Shown: one piece after another, positions 16,071 to 24,350 of the stretch
Layout: each line of letters opens with the position of its first letter
Position numbering within the stretch: position 1 is the stretch's first letter
Assembly: GCA_900752065.1 (NCBI GenBank)
Contig: CAADTT010000072.1
Location: 1 to 54,451 of the forward strand
Direction of reading: 5' to 3'
Length of the DNA stretch: 54,451 nucleotides
From: Lachnospiraceae bacterium
Lineage (GTDB): Bacteria; Bacillota; Clostridia; Lachnospirales; Lachnospiraceae
Made by a program: the position numbers and the translations under genes
Notes under the pieces: model-generated
Databases searched by the model: none
Told to the model about the DNA's origin: nothing
Seen by the model: only the letters and a program-made list of their open reading frames with translations

Positions 16071-16646
16071 CTATTTAACGAATCCAAAATGGGACAGGGG
16101 AGAAATCACAAGCCAGACCTTACCTTCAATATCTGACAGATTGACATTCCCTACATCCGCAAACCGGCTGTCCTCGCTGTTATTTCGGTTATCTCCCAGC
16201 ACAAAATATTCAGAAGCGCCCAGCGTAAGCTTCTCTTCCGCCAGTCCCGCATCTGTCATGGGAGGATAGTCCTTCTTTTCAAGATACAGCTCATCATTAA
16301 TATAAATCATTCCATTTTTTATCTGCACTGTCTCGCCCGGCAGTCCGATGACCCGTTTGATATAGGAGTGTGTACTTTCGCTGCCGTTCGGCTTAAACGC
16401 GATCACATCTCCGCGGGAAGGTCCTTTCAGCTTATAAGACAGTTCATTCAGGAGTACAGTGTCTCCGCCTGATAGAGTTACGTCCATGGATTGTCCAATG
16501 TTTGTTCTGGTCTGTCCGAAAAAGAACACAAGGACATATGCAATCAAGATAACAACTATGATCTGAAACGCCCAACCAAGAATTGCTTTCATTACGCTTT
16601 TCTGCCGCTTCTCTCCGCGCTCTCGTCTCATTCGTGCTCTGCTCAT
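16071..16646 (-). CDS. lepB: Type I signal peptidase (first copy)
   Basis: Second of two signal peptidases around rbgA. An Arg/Lys-rich start is followed by one helix (about residues 22-43), catalytic Ser53 in NIGQSMDVTL and Lys97 in SYIKRVIGLPGE, and GDNRNNSEDSRF near the C-terminus. GAGGT stands seven bases before the ATG at 16646. The two copies differ over most of their length, so this is not a recent tandem duplication. Confidence 0.95.
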   Translation of the reverse strand: MSRARMRRERGEKRQKSVMKAILGWAFQIIVVILIAYVLVFFFGQTRTNIGQSMDVTLSGGDTVLLNELSYKLKGPSRGDVIAFKPNGSESTHSYIKRVIGLPGETVQIKNGMIYINDELYLEKKDYPPMTDAGLAEEKLTLGASEYFVLGDNRNNSEDSRFADVGNVNLSDIEGKVWLVISPLSHFGFVK

Positions 16647-16717
16647 ATTGTCTACCTCACTCTCTTCCACTGTTGGAAAACTTTTGACTCCCCCTATCCC
16701 CTCAGCAAGTAGAAAAA

Positions 16718-16750
16718 CAGGGACAAATACTTTCGCAGTAATTGTCCCTG
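16718..16750 (-). terminator. Terminator downstream of rplS
   Basis: Minus-strand CAGGGACAA (16742-16750) pairs with TTGTCCCTG (16718-16726), followed by TTTTTCTAC. It separates rplS from the signal-peptidase genes, which need readthrough or a promoter that I did not identify. Confidence 0.8.
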
Positions 16751-16761
16751 GTTCACTTTTA

Positions 16762-17109
16762 TTATTTTACTAACTCTTTAACCTTGGCGCTCTTACCAAC
16801 GCGTCCTCTCAGGTAGTTCAGTTTTGCACGTCTTACCTTACCTCTTCTGACAACCTCAACCTTCTCAACATTCGGAGAATGAATCGGCCAGGTCTTTTCA
16901 ACGCCAATACCGTTAGAATTCTTTCTTACGGTGAAGGTAGCTCTCACGCCGCCGCCCTGCTTCTTTAATACAGTTCCTTCAAATACCTGAACACGCTCAC
17001 GGTTACCCTCTTTGATCTTAGCGTATACCTTTACGGTATCACCTACCCGGAACTGAGGTACTTCTGCCTTCAACTGAGCATCTTCAATGTTTTTAATAAT
17101 ATCGTTCAT
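16762..17109 (-). CDS. rplS: Ribosomal protein L19
   Basis: 50S protein at the subunit interface. The 115-aa product MNDIIKNIEDAQ... has the conserved FRVGDTVKVYAKIKEGNRER, the SNGIGVEKTWPIHSP segment and the RAKLNYLRGRVGKSAK end. An open frame runs back to 17385, but AGGAGG precedes the ATG at 17109. A promoter lies about 80 bases upstream, leaving a leader that may be regulated. It follows trmD and a secreted peptidase gene in the same direction. Confidence 0.97.
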   Translation of the reverse strand: MNDIIKNIEDAQLKAEVPQFRVGDTVKVYAKIKEGNRERVQVFEGTVLKKQGGGVRATFTVRKNSNGIGVEKTWPIHSPNVEKVEVVRRGKVRRAKLNYLRGRVGKSAKVKELVK

Positions 17110-17188
17110 TGTGTGCCTCCTTATATTTTCGGATGTTCTTAATACATGTTTTGTAACAGAGGACCATCTCTTTCTCACAACGCAAATT

Positions 17189-17217
17189 ATTTTATCATGG
17201 CTTACAGAAAAATGCAA
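17189..17217 (-). promoter_or_regulatory. rplS promoter
   Basis: Minus-strand TTGCAT (17212-17217) and TAAAAT (17189-17194), spacer 17, right after the stop of the C39/ricin-like gene. Confidence 0.75.
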
Positions 17218-17227
17218 GTATTTTCTA

Positions 17228-18661
17228 TCACTGTTTTGAAAGAATATGGAAATACTCGCACCACATGGTGCCGCTCCCCAGGGTAGAGGCGGACACCCAG
17301 TCGCCATAAATTGATGTCGGACGCTTTCCGTAGACGGCGGAATCCAGCACCAGGAAGCTGTCATCTGCGCTTCGATAGCCCACAATAGCGATATAATGAC
17401 CGGGAACCAGCGCTATTGCAACACTGCCTTTCTTTAAATACTTCCGCACCGTGGCGAGAGAATAGGTTTTCCCGGTATGTTTGAAATGATACATCTTTCC
17501 GTACTTTCTGGCAAAATCTTTATATAAAGTATCCGCTGTCCCCTGATTATAGAAATAATGTCCCCTCGATGCAGAAAAAGCTGCAATTTTTGTCGGGTTG
17601 ATAAACTCTCCATTTAAAGCATAGACAGCATTTGTCAACGCCATGACTCCGCAGCCGGAGGTTGAAATTGTCTTTCTGGTGGGACCGTTGTAATAGGTAG
17701 AGCCGCCCCATTTCGGATCATACTGGGAAAACACAACGCTGTTTTCTATGGATGGCGTTTCCGCCACCTTGACAAATTTCCACTGCTGCGCCTTGACTTT
17801 GCGGAAGGCTGCGATTGAGACTTTTCCTGCTGAATATTTCAGCGCTCTTGAACCGTTCTTTGAACGGATGTAAAAACAGCCGCCGCTTCGCGTAAGATTC
17901 CAGATCTGACCTTCATTTTCGCTTAAAGACAGTCCGCCTTCATCCGCCAGGTACATCTGCGACCCGGCAGGCCGGATGACGTAGCCGCTTCCCTTCACAT
18001 ATTTTAATATAAACTTCTGCTTTTGTTTCTTCTTGTTTACCGACACGCTAAATTTTCCGGTTCCTCCTTCACAGGTGATCGCCCGTGAAACAGCATTTCT
18101 TGGAGCAATGATATAAGTACCGTCTGCCAAAGGCTGCTTTGTTGTCTCCATAGACAGTCTGACAAAAGCAGTATATGCTGTCTTTTGTATCCAGCCCAGA
18201 TAATATTGCTTCCCAATCTTAAACAGTACCTCCATCCAGCTCCCTCTTTCGCTGACGGTGATTCCTCCCGAAAACTGAGGAACTGTCACGTAAGGAGCCT
18301 TGACGGTTGGTCTTTTATATAGGGTGAACGTCGTATTTGCATAGGAAATCTGATGTTCGTATTCCGGGTCATAAATCAGCCTTTTCAGTGAGATCCAGCC
18401 GGTCTCTTTTCCATTTTCATACGAAACTTGCGCCGCATTGTTTTCAATAGAAATGATTTCGCACTCATCGTATGGGATGAGTGCCTTTTTCTCCGTCATC
18501 GCTGAACTGCTGAAAATATGATAATCCCTTGACTGCCATCCGTATGCTTTGATAGGCTTCGACTTTGAAGCTGCAGGATAGGATGCCAGTGCCGTTATGG
18601 AAAAACACAGTCCCATCAATAAAAAGAGTGCCGTCCATATTCCCAAATATCTTTTTTTCAA
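17228..18661 (-). CDS. Secreted protein with SH3-like, ricin-type and C39-like peptidase domains
   Basis: Probable extracellular or wall-associated cysteine peptidase-fold protein. A signal peptide (about residues 1-26) is followed by SH3-like repeats (about 40-165), a ricin-type beta-trefoil-like stretch (about 180-300, with repeated QKFILKYV, IWNLTRSGG, QQWKFVKV), and a C39_2 domain (about 310-477). The catalytic Cys is in STSGCGVMALTNAV, the His in VPGHYIAIVGY and the Asp in VLDSAVYG. The start is TTG with AGGAAG in front. It begins four bases after the trmD stop, so it is probably co-transcribed with a tRNA methylase, an unusual context. Confidence 0.85.
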   Translation of the reverse strand: MKKRYLGIWTALFLLMGLCFSITALASYPAASKSKPIKAYGWQSRDYHIFSSSAMTEKKALIPYDECEIISIENNAAQVSYENGKETGWISLKRLIYDPEYEHQISYANTTFTLYKRPTVKAPYVTVPQFSGGITVSERGSWMEVLFKIGKQYYLGWIQKTAYTAFVRLSMETTKQPLADGTYIIAPRNAVSRAITCEGGTGKFSVSVNKKKQKQKFILKYVKGSGYVIRPAGSQMYLADEGGLSLSENEGQIWNLTRSGGCFYIRSKNGSRALKYSAGKVSIAAFRKVKAQQWKFVKVAETPSIENSVVFSQYDPKWGGSTYYNGPTRKTISTSGCGVMALTNAVYALNGEFINPTKIAAFSASRGHYFYNQGTADTLYKDFARKYGKMYHFKHTGKTYSLATVRKYLKKGSVAIALVPGHYIAIVGYRSADDSFLVLDSAVYGKRPTSIYGDWVSASTLGSGTMWCEYFHILSKQ

Positions 18662-18665
18662 TACT

Positions 18666-19394
18666 TCACTTCCTTATTAACTTTTTCTCTTGTTCACTCA
18701 AAACTGCATGTTCCAGGAGATCCGGACGCCGCTCGGCTGTTCGGAGCACAGATTGCTCCCGCCGCCATTTTTCAATATTCGCATGATGTCCCGATAGGAG
18801 TACTGGCGGCACATTCTTCCCGCGCCATACCTCCGGTCTGCTGTACTGCGGATATTCCAGAAGATTATCCTGAAAGGACTCAAACTGGGCGGATTCTTCA
18901 TTACTGAGTACGCCGGGAACCATCCTGGAGATGGCATCGATCATCACCATAGCGGGCAGCTCCCCTCCGGTCAGCACATAATCTCCGATGGAGATATAGT
19001 CTGTGACGATCTCTTCCAGTACTCTCTCATCGATCCCTTCATAATGTCCGCACAGAAATACCAGATCCTTCTCTGCAGCCAGCTCTTTTGCCAGCTCCTG
19101 GTTAAAAACCTGTCCCTGAGGCGTAAGATAAACCACCCGGGGACAGTAACCGACTTTTTCTTTTACCGCTTCATAAGCGCCGTACACGGGCTCTGCCTGC
19201 ATCACCATGCCGGCGCCGCCGCCATACGGATAATCATCTACCTTACTGTGTTTGTTGTTCGCAAAATCCCGGATATTGACCGCTTCTAAAGAAATCGTCT
19301 CTTTCGCAAGTGCACGGCCGATGATACTGGTGCCGAGTCCCTGCATGATCATATCCGGAAATAACGTTAATACATGAAAATTCATACTTGTCAT
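18666..19394 (-). CDS. trmD: tRNA (guanine37-N1)-methyltransferase
   Basis: SAM-dependent SPOUT enzyme making m1G37, which prevents +1 frameshifting. The 242-aa product carries the trefoil-knot motifs YGGGAGMVMQAEPVY, LVFLCGHYEGIDERV (catalytic region) and SIGDYVLTGGELPAMVMIDA. ATGs at 19394 and 19385 are both possible; no strong ribosome site separates them, and rimM ends three bases upstream, suggesting coupling. Confidence 0.97.
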   Translation of the reverse strand: MTSMNFHVLTLFPDMIMQGLGTSIIGRALAKETISLEAVNIRDFANNKHSKVDDYPYGGGAGMVMQAEPVYGAYEAVKEKVGYCPRVVYLTPQGQVFNQELAKELAAEKDLVFLCGHYEGIDERVLEEIVTDYISIGDYVLTGGELPAMVMIDAISRMVPGVLSNEESAQFESFQDNLLEYPQYSRPEVWRGKNVPPVLLSGHHANIEKWRREQSVLRTAERRPDLLEHAVLSEQEKKLIRK

Positions 19395-19397
19395 ATT

Positions 19398-19904
19398 CTA
19401 AAGAAGCCCTTCCAGAAGGTGTACCTTCATCCTCCGCGTTTCCATATCTACCTCTAAAATACATTCACGGATTGCCGGGATCAGAACCTCTTTCTGCTCC
19501 TCCATCTTAACTACATAAACATCATTTGCACCTGTCTGTAACACATCTGTCAACGTGCCCAAGGGATCATCATTCTCTGTATATATAGAAAGTCCCAACA
19601 GATCTGCAATAAAATATTCGTTCTTTTTTAATTTTACCGCATGTTCTCTGTCTACCATGAGACTTTTCTGCTTGTATCGTTCCACATCATTGATCGTATC
19701 ATATCCTTTAAATTTCAGAATGACAAACTGCTTAAAAAACTTAACCTGTTCGATTTCAAGTTCCAGATATTCTTTTCCGGTATCAAGAAATACATTTTTC
19801 AGCTTTTTAAATCGTGCGGGATCATCTGTTGTGGGAAATACCTTTACCTCTCCACGGATTCCATGTGTATTTGAAATCACACCTACCTGCAGATATTCTT
19901 CCAT
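19398..19904 (-). CDS. rimM: Ribosome maturation factor RimM
   Basis: Assists 30S head assembly by binding S19. The N-terminal RimM domain starts LQVGVISNTHGIRGEVKVFPTTDD and the C-terminal PRC-barrel covers about residues 95-168 (EYFIADLLGLSIY, DVYVVKM, VLIPAIRECILEVD). The length of 168 aa is normal. AGGAG lies before the ATG. It precedes trmD, as almost everywhere in bacteria. Confidence 0.96.
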   Translation of the reverse strand: MEEYLQVGVISNTHGIRGEVKVFPTTDDPARFKKLKNVFLDTGKEYLELEIEQVKFFKQFVILKFKGYDTINDVERYKQKSLMVDREHAVKLKKNEYFIADLLGLSIYTENDDPLGTLTDVLQTGANDVYVVKMEEQKEVLIPAIRECILEVDMETRRMKVHLLEGLL

Positions 19905-19921
19905 AAATTTGCTACTCCTGT

Positions 19922-20758
19922 CTAAAATCCATTGATGCGCATCGCTCTTACAATTTTACGGTTTCCATACTGCACACGTTTGATGCAGATACCTCCGTTC
20001 GGATATGTCATTCCATAATGCCCGGAAGAATTGATCATAAAACCATTTCCAATATATACCCCTACATGGTCGATTGGACCGCTGGTATCGTTTTTTAAAT
20101 AAAACAGCAGATCGCCCGGTTTCAGCATGTTTAACTGTGATTTTGTCAGGCTTCTCTGTGACCTTTGATAGAAGATCTCACGGCACACCAACTGAAGATT
20201 GTCTGTATGCGCCCAGGATACCAGGTTTTTTCCGGCTGACCGGTAGATCGCGCAGACAAACTGTGCACAGTCAATACCGCTTGACAGAGAAGACCCCGGC
20301 ATCAAAAAAGGAGTCCCCAGATATCGAAAGCCTGTCTTGATTGCCTGATGAATGACACTGTTATTTGAAAATTTCTTATTATAGACATAAGACAGCTTCA
20401 CCTGATTTGCCTGGACATATCCGGTAGTTCTCTGTCTGCCGTTATAGACAAAAACAGGAATCCAGGCAGTTTTTACGCCTTTCTTCAGTTTACTCCTGTC
20501 TACGGTAAACACGCCGCCGTAATTCACTGCTACAGACGACGGATAGAATGATGATTTCACAGATTTTTTCTTGCGTACCTTCAGCCATACATTGTTGGGG
20601 TTGTAGGCAAGAATCGTATAGTTTTTCCCAAGCTTCAGATATTTGTTCACATTGATCTTCTTTAATTTTGCGGCACTTGCCGTCATAGGCACCATCATCA
20701 TCATGCACAACAAGGCAAGCATAAAAATTGTTAAATTTTTCCTCTTTCTCATTTTCAT
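19922..20758 (-). CDS. Secreted NlpC/P60 peptidoglycan hydrolase
   Basis: Likely cleaves peptide stems in the cell wall. The 278-aa product has a signal peptide (about residues 1-28), a middle region of SH3-like beta strands and a C-terminal NlpC/P60 domain. The nucleophile Cys lies in SSGIDCAQFVCAIYRSAG and the His in GPIDHVGVYIGNG; LKPGDLLFY is also typical. AAGGAGG precedes the ATG. It sits between khpA and rimM and has its own promoter, so it is nested in an operon for ribosome maturation. Confidence 0.88.
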   Translation of the reverse strand: MKMRKRKNLTIFMLALLCMMMMVPMTASAAKLKKINVNKYLKLGKNYTILAYNPNNVWLKVRKKKSVKSSFYPSSVAVNYGGVFTVDRSKLKKGVKTAWIPVFVYNGRQRTTGYVQANQVKLSYVYNKKFSNNSVIHQAIKTGFRYLGTPFLMPGSSLSSGIDCAQFVCAIYRSAGKNLVSWAHTDNLQLVCREIFYQRSQRSLTKSQLNMLKPGDLLFYLKNDTSGPIDHVGVYIGNGFMINSSGHYGMTYPNGGICIKRVQYGNRKIVRAMRINGF

Positions 20759-20776
20759 TACACACCTCCTTGTGAC

Positions 20777-20805
20777 ATTATAACAAAAAAAATCCCGTTA
20801 TGCAC
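20777..20805 (-). promoter_or_regulatory. Promoter of the NlpC/P60 gene, fused to a terminator-like hairpin
   Basis: Minus-strand GTGCAT (20800-20805) and TATAAT (20777-20782), spacer 17. The region also forms a short AATC/GATT hairpin with eight Ts, which may end part of the rpsP-khpA transcript before the new start. Confidence 0.6.
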
Positions 20806-20828
20806 GAGATTTTTTCTAAATTTCTAAA

Positions 20829-21068
20829 TTATTGTAAAATATCAACAATAATCTTCTTCTCTTCCTTTGACGCTGCAGCTTTTACTACGGAACGGATCGC
20901 TTTTGCAATTCTTCCCTGCTTTCCGATCACCTTCCCCATGTCAGAGGCTGCGACCTTCAGCTCAATCACAGTAGCTTTACCGGTATCCTTTTCCGTTACC
21001 ACAACTTCCTCAGGATTGTCAACGAGAGCTTTTGCAATTACTTCAACTAATTCTTTCATTACGCTCAC
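20829..21068 (-). CDS. khpA: KH-domain RNA-binding protein KhpA
   Basis: Single KH domain protein (YlqC) that pairs with KhpB/Jag and binds many RNAs in Firmicutes. The 79-aa product starts MKELVEVIAKALVDNPEEV and has the KH GxxG loop in MGKVIGKQGRIAKAIRSVVKAAA. It lies between rpsP and the rimM/trmD pair, the conserved arrangement. Its start is only eight bases after the rpsP stop. Confidence 0.95.
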   Translation of the reverse strand: MSVMKELVEVIAKALVDNPEEVVVTEKDTGKATVIELKVAASDMGKVIGKQGRIAKAIRSVVKAAASKEEKKIIVDILQ

Positions 21069-21076
21069 CCTCCGTC

Positions 21077-21322
21077 TTATTTCTCAATTCCGGCTAATTT
21101 GAAAAGCTTGCTTACTACTTCTGTAGGCTGTGCTCCGTTTGCGAGCCATTTCTTTGCCAGCTCCTCGTTAACCTTGAATTCGCTCGGATCTGTGTTCGGG
21201 TTGTAAGTACCGATCTCTTCGATACACTTTCCATCTCTCGGAGATCTGGAATCAGCTACAACAATTCTATAGAAGGGAGCTTTTTTCTGTCCCATTCTTC
21301 TTAATCTGATCTTTACTGCCAT
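21077..21322 (-). CDS. rpsP: Ribosomal protein S16
   Basis: 30S assembly protein. The 81-aa sequence MAVKIRLRRMGQKKAPFYRIVVADSRSPRDGK is diagnostic, with YNPNTDPSEFKVNEELAKKWL following. The ribosome site is AGGAGG. It follows ffh by 36 bases and is expected to be driven from the ylxM promoter. Confidence 0.97.
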   Translation of the reverse strand: MAVKIRLRRMGQKKAPFYRIVVADSRSPRDGKCIEEIGTYNPNTDPSEFKVNEELAKKWLANGAQPTEVVSKLFKLAGIEK

Positions 21323-21358
21323 TTTCTTTCACCTCCTTGGCTTACTTGTTCATATATG

Positions 21359-22705
21359 TCAAAAAGGAAGCTTAAACTTACCTCTTTTCCCACCTTTGCC
21401 TCCCATCATGCCCGGGATCTGCTTCATCATCTTGCGTGTCTGTTCAAACTGTTTGACCAGCCTGTTTACTTCACTGATGTCTACGCCTGCTCCCCTGGCA
21501 ATCCTCTTCTTTCTGGAAGGATTCAGGATATCCGGATTTGAACGCTCAGACGGTGTCATGGAAAGAATCATTGCTTCAATGCGCGCCATCTTTTTTTCAT
21601 CCACTGCCGATTCAATATCCGGCATCTTTGCGCTCATTCCAGGCATCATACTTAAAATACTGGAAATACCGCCCATCTTTTTTACCTGGCTCATACTTTC
21701 CAGATAATCGTCAAAACCAAACTGTGCTTTTTTCAGCTTCTGCTCCAGGTCTTTGGCTTTTTCTTCGTCGATGTTCGCCTGCGCTTTTTCAATCAGGCTC
21801 ATCACATCTCCCATGCCGAGAATCCTTGAAGCCATGCGGTCAGGATAGAACTGCTCCAGATCCGAGAGTTTTTCCCCCATACCCACATACAGGATCGGTT
21901 TGCCGCAGGTTGCTTTGATAGAAAGAGCGGCACCGCCTCTCGTATCACCGTCAAGCTTTGTCAGGATCACACCGTCAATTCCAATCTTCTGATTAAAAGT
22001 ATCGGATACATTCACTGCATCCTGTCCTGTCATGGCATCGACTACCAATATCGTCTGGTTGACCTCTACAGCCTGTTGAATGTTCTGCAGCTCCTCCATC
22101 ATACTTTCATCAATATGAAGGCGTCCTGCCGTATCCAAAATGACTACGTTAAAGCCTTTGCTCTTTGCGTACTCAATGGCACCCTTTGCAATATCCACCG
22201 GATTCTGCTTCTCACCCATGGAGAATACTTCTACACCCTGTTTTTCACCGTTGATCTGAAGCTGCTTAATTGCTGCCGGGCGGTATACATCACAGGCTGC
22301 CAACAGGGGCTTCCGTCCCTTTGATTTCAACTTTCCGGCTATTTTAGCGGTCGTTGTTGTTTTTCCGGCTCCCTGCAGTCCCACCATCATGATGACGGTA
22401 ATCTCATTTCCAGGACGAAGGGCTATTTCTGTAGTCTCAGACCCCATCAATGCAACGAGTTCTTCGTTTACGATCTTGATCACCATCTGCCCCGGATTCA
22501 GACCATTCATCACATCCTGACCAATCGCCCGTTCCTGCACAGACTTAATAAACTGCTTTACTACCTTAAAGCTTACATCTGCTTCAAGGAGCGCCAGCTT
22601 TACCTCACGCAGAGCAGTCTTCACATCAGCTTCGGTTAAACGCCCTTTGCTTCGCAGGCTCTTAAATACATTTTGCAGTTTATCGGATAAGCTCTCAAAT
22701 GCCAT
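21359..22705 (-). CDS. ffh: Signal recognition particle GTPase Ffh
   Basis: SRP54 protein: binds signal sequences of nascent membrane proteins and the SRP RNA. N domain about residues 1-90, G domain with GLQGAGKTTTTAKIAG, DTAGRLHID and TKLDGDTRGGAA, then the Met-rich M domain (about 300-448: MGGISSILSMMPGMSAKMPD, MMKQIPGMMGG). The 448-aa length is standard. It follows ylxM by three bases. The SRP RNA gene was not found in the window. Confidence 0.98.
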   Translation of the reverse strand: MAFESLSDKLQNVFKSLRSKGRLTEADVKTALREVKLALLEADVSFKVVKQFIKSVQERAIGQDVMNGLNPGQMVIKIVNEELVALMGSETTEIALRPGNEITVIMMVGLQGAGKTTTTAKIAGKLKSKGRKPLLAACDVYRPAAIKQLQINGEKQGVEVFSMGEKQNPVDIAKGAIEYAKSKGFNVVILDTAGRLHIDESMMEELQNIQQAVEVNQTILVVDAMTGQDAVNVSDTFNQKIGIDGVILTKLDGDTRGGAALSIKATCGKPILYVGMGEKLSDLEQFYPDRMASRILGMGDVMSLIEKAQANIDEEKAKDLEQKLKKAQFGFDDYLESMSQVKKMGGISSILSMMPGMSAKMPDIESAVDEKKMARIEAMILSMTPSERSNPDILNPSRKKRIARGAGVDISEVNRLVKQFEQTRKMMKQIPGMMGGKGGKRGKFKLPF

Positions 22706-22708
22706 AGC

Positions 22709-23026
22709 CTACAACTCCTCTAATATCTCTTCTGAAATTCTCTTAATCTGCTCCGGGTCATCTGCTGACTCACGGATTTCCTCTACTTTTTCTTTGATCA
22801 CCAGAAATCTTTGAACCAGATGAAGTTTTTCCTCATATCCCTCCAGAATCCTGTTGCATCTCTTGATCAGGTCATGCACACTCTGACGGCTGATATTCTT
22901 TTCCTCCGCAACCTCCGAGTAGGACAGGTCGCCGAATACAACATCTTCATAAATACTTTTCTGATGTTCCGTAAGAAGTTCTCCGTAAAAATCAAACAGC
23001 AATGTCTGCTCTACAAATTTTTCCAT
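22709..23026 (-). CDS. ylxM: YlxM/UPF0122 helix-turn-helix protein
   Basis: Small helix-turn-helix protein encoded with ffh; in streptococci the homologue modulates SRP GTPase activity. The HTH (DLSYSEVAEEKNISRQSVHDLIKR) resembles sigma-70 region 4, and a coiled C-terminus follows. The ATG at 23026 is preferred over the GTG just before it because AAAGGTGAG is better spaced. It is the first gene after the strong promoter with an inverted repeat at its -35. Confidence 0.92.
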   Translation of the reverse strand: MEKFVEQTLLFDFYGELLTEHQKSIYEDVVFGDLSYSEVAEEKNISRQSVHDLIKRCNRILEGYEEKLHLVQRFLVIKEKVEEIRESADDPEQIKRISEEILEEL

Positions 23027-23043
23027 CACGACTCACCTTTGCT

Positions 23044-23072
23044 ATCATATACGAAAGGTTTCAGCTTGTCAA
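23044..23072 (-). promoter_or_regulatory. Promoter of ylxM-ffh-rpsP
   Basis: Minus-strand TTGACA (23067-23072) and TATGAT (23044-23049), spacer 17. The -35 lies in one arm of the 23065-23090 inverted repeat, which abuts the ilvA stop codon. Confidence 0.85.
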
Positions 23073-23090
23073 GTGTTTTTTCTTGACAAG
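23065..23090 (-). promoter_or_regulatory. Inverted repeat over the ylxM-ffh-rpsP -35 box
   Basis: Nine-base arms CTTGTCAAG and CTTGACAAG separated by eight bases. The same element, 20 of 26 bases identical and at the same distance from the -10, covers the DUF177-rpmF promoter at 32509-32534. No T-run follows, so a terminator is unlikely; an operator is the better guess. Confidence 0.55.
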
Positions 23091-24302
23091 TTAAAGATTT
23101 GCGCGGCTGAGTCTTGGATTGTATCCATTTTTCATCAGCGCATCAACAATCCGGTTCTTGTGCTCTGTGCCAAAAGCCTCCAGCGTAATCTTCAGCTCCA
23201 CAGCAGCATTCCGGTTTGTGCTCACAAACTGGTTATGATCAAGCTTGATGATATTGCCCTGCTCATTTGCTACGATAGTCGCCACACGAACCAGCTCACC
23301 GGGACGGTCAGGCAGCAGAACTGATACCGTGAAGATACGGTCTCTCTGGATGAGGCCGAGCTGCACCACAGAGGACATCGTGATAACGTCCATATTTCCG
23401 CCGCTTAATACGGATACGATTTTCTTTCCCTTTACATCCATATGCTTCAGCGCTGCCACAGTGAGAAGCCCGGAATTCTCCACGATCATTTTATGGTTCT
23501 CAACCATATCCAGGAAAGCCACGATCAGCTCATCGTCATCTACCGTAATAATGTCATCCAGGTTCTCCTGAAGATACGGGAAGATCTTCTCTCCCGGTGT
23601 TTTCACTGCCGTGCCGTCTGCAATCGTGTTTACCACATCCAGAGTCGTGACCTTTCCCGCCGCAATTGATGCCTGAAGACAATTTGCACCCATCGGTTCC
23701 ACGCCGATCACTTTGATATTCGGGTTTAGAAGCTTTGCAAGGGTGGATATGCCAGTCGCCAGTCCGCCTCCGCCTACAGGAACCAGAATGTAGTCTACCA
23801 GAGGAAGTTCCTTTACGATTTCCATGGCGATCGTTCCCTGCCCGGTAGCCACTGCCAGATCATCGAAGGGATGAATGAAGGTATATCCTTCCTTTTCTGC
23901 CAGTTCGAGGGCATAGGCACAGGATTCATCGTACACATTTCCGTAGAGGATCACTTCTGCACCATAGCTCTTTGTTCTTTCCACCTTGATCAGCGGGGTG
24001 GTGGTAGGCATCACAATGACTGCCTTGACACCAAAAGTTTTTGCAGCATATGCAACTCCCTGCGCGTGGTTTCCGGCAGATGCCGTGATCAGTCCCTTAT
24101 CCCTCTCTTCCTGTGAGAGCGTGCTGATCTTATAGTATGCGCCTCTGACCTTATAAGCTCCCGTGAGCTGCATATTTTCAGGTTTTAAATATACTTTGTT
24201 TCCTGTCTGTTCACTGAAGTACTTGCTGTAGACCAGCTTTGTCTCCTGTGTCACGTTTTTTACGATTTCAGATGCTTCTTCAAATTTCTCCAATGTAAGC
24301 AT
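23091..24302 (-). CDS. ilvA: Threonine ammonia-lyase (threonine dehydratase) with ACT domain
   Basis: PLP enzyme converting threonine to 2-oxobutyrate and ammonia. Lys51 in LTGAYKVRGAYYK is the PLP Schiff-base residue; VGGGGLATGIS is the phosphate-binding Gly loop. Residues from about 325 form one ACT-like domain (TVSVLLPDRPGELVRVATIVANEQ). The 403-aa single-ACT form resembles the catabolic TdcB-like or short IlvA type rather than the two-ACT biosynthetic enzyme; which pathway it serves is not decided. It starts 48 bases after ftsY and may be co-transcribed. No T-box or other leader fits in that gap. Confidence 0.92.
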   Translation of the reverse strand: MLTLEKFEEASEIVKNVTQETKLVYSKYFSEQTGNKVYLKPENMQLTGAYKVRGAYYKISTLSQEERDKGLITASAGNHAQGVAYAAKTFGVKAVIVMPTTTPLIKVERTKSYGAEVILYGNVYDESCAYALELAEKEGYTFIHPFDDLAVATGQGTIAMEIVKELPLVDYILVPVGGGGLATGISTLAKLLNPNIKVIGVEPMGANCLQASIAAGKVTTLDVVNTIADGTAVKTPGEKIFPYLQENLDDIITVDDDELIVAFLDMVENHKMIVENSGLLTVAALKHMDVKGKKIVSVLSGGNMDVITMSSVVQLGLIQRDRIFTVSVLLPDRPGELVRVATIVANEQGNIIKLDHNQFVSTNRNAAVELKITLEAFGTEHKNRIVDALMKNGYNPRLSRANL

Positions 24303-24350
24303 TTTCTTCTCCTCCTCATTTTCCTGTATATCCTCACTGTTGTGACTAAA

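Noticed and set aside
24303..24350. T-box or other leader upstream of the threonine ammonia-lyase
   Set aside because: The gap is only 48 bases, too short for such an element.
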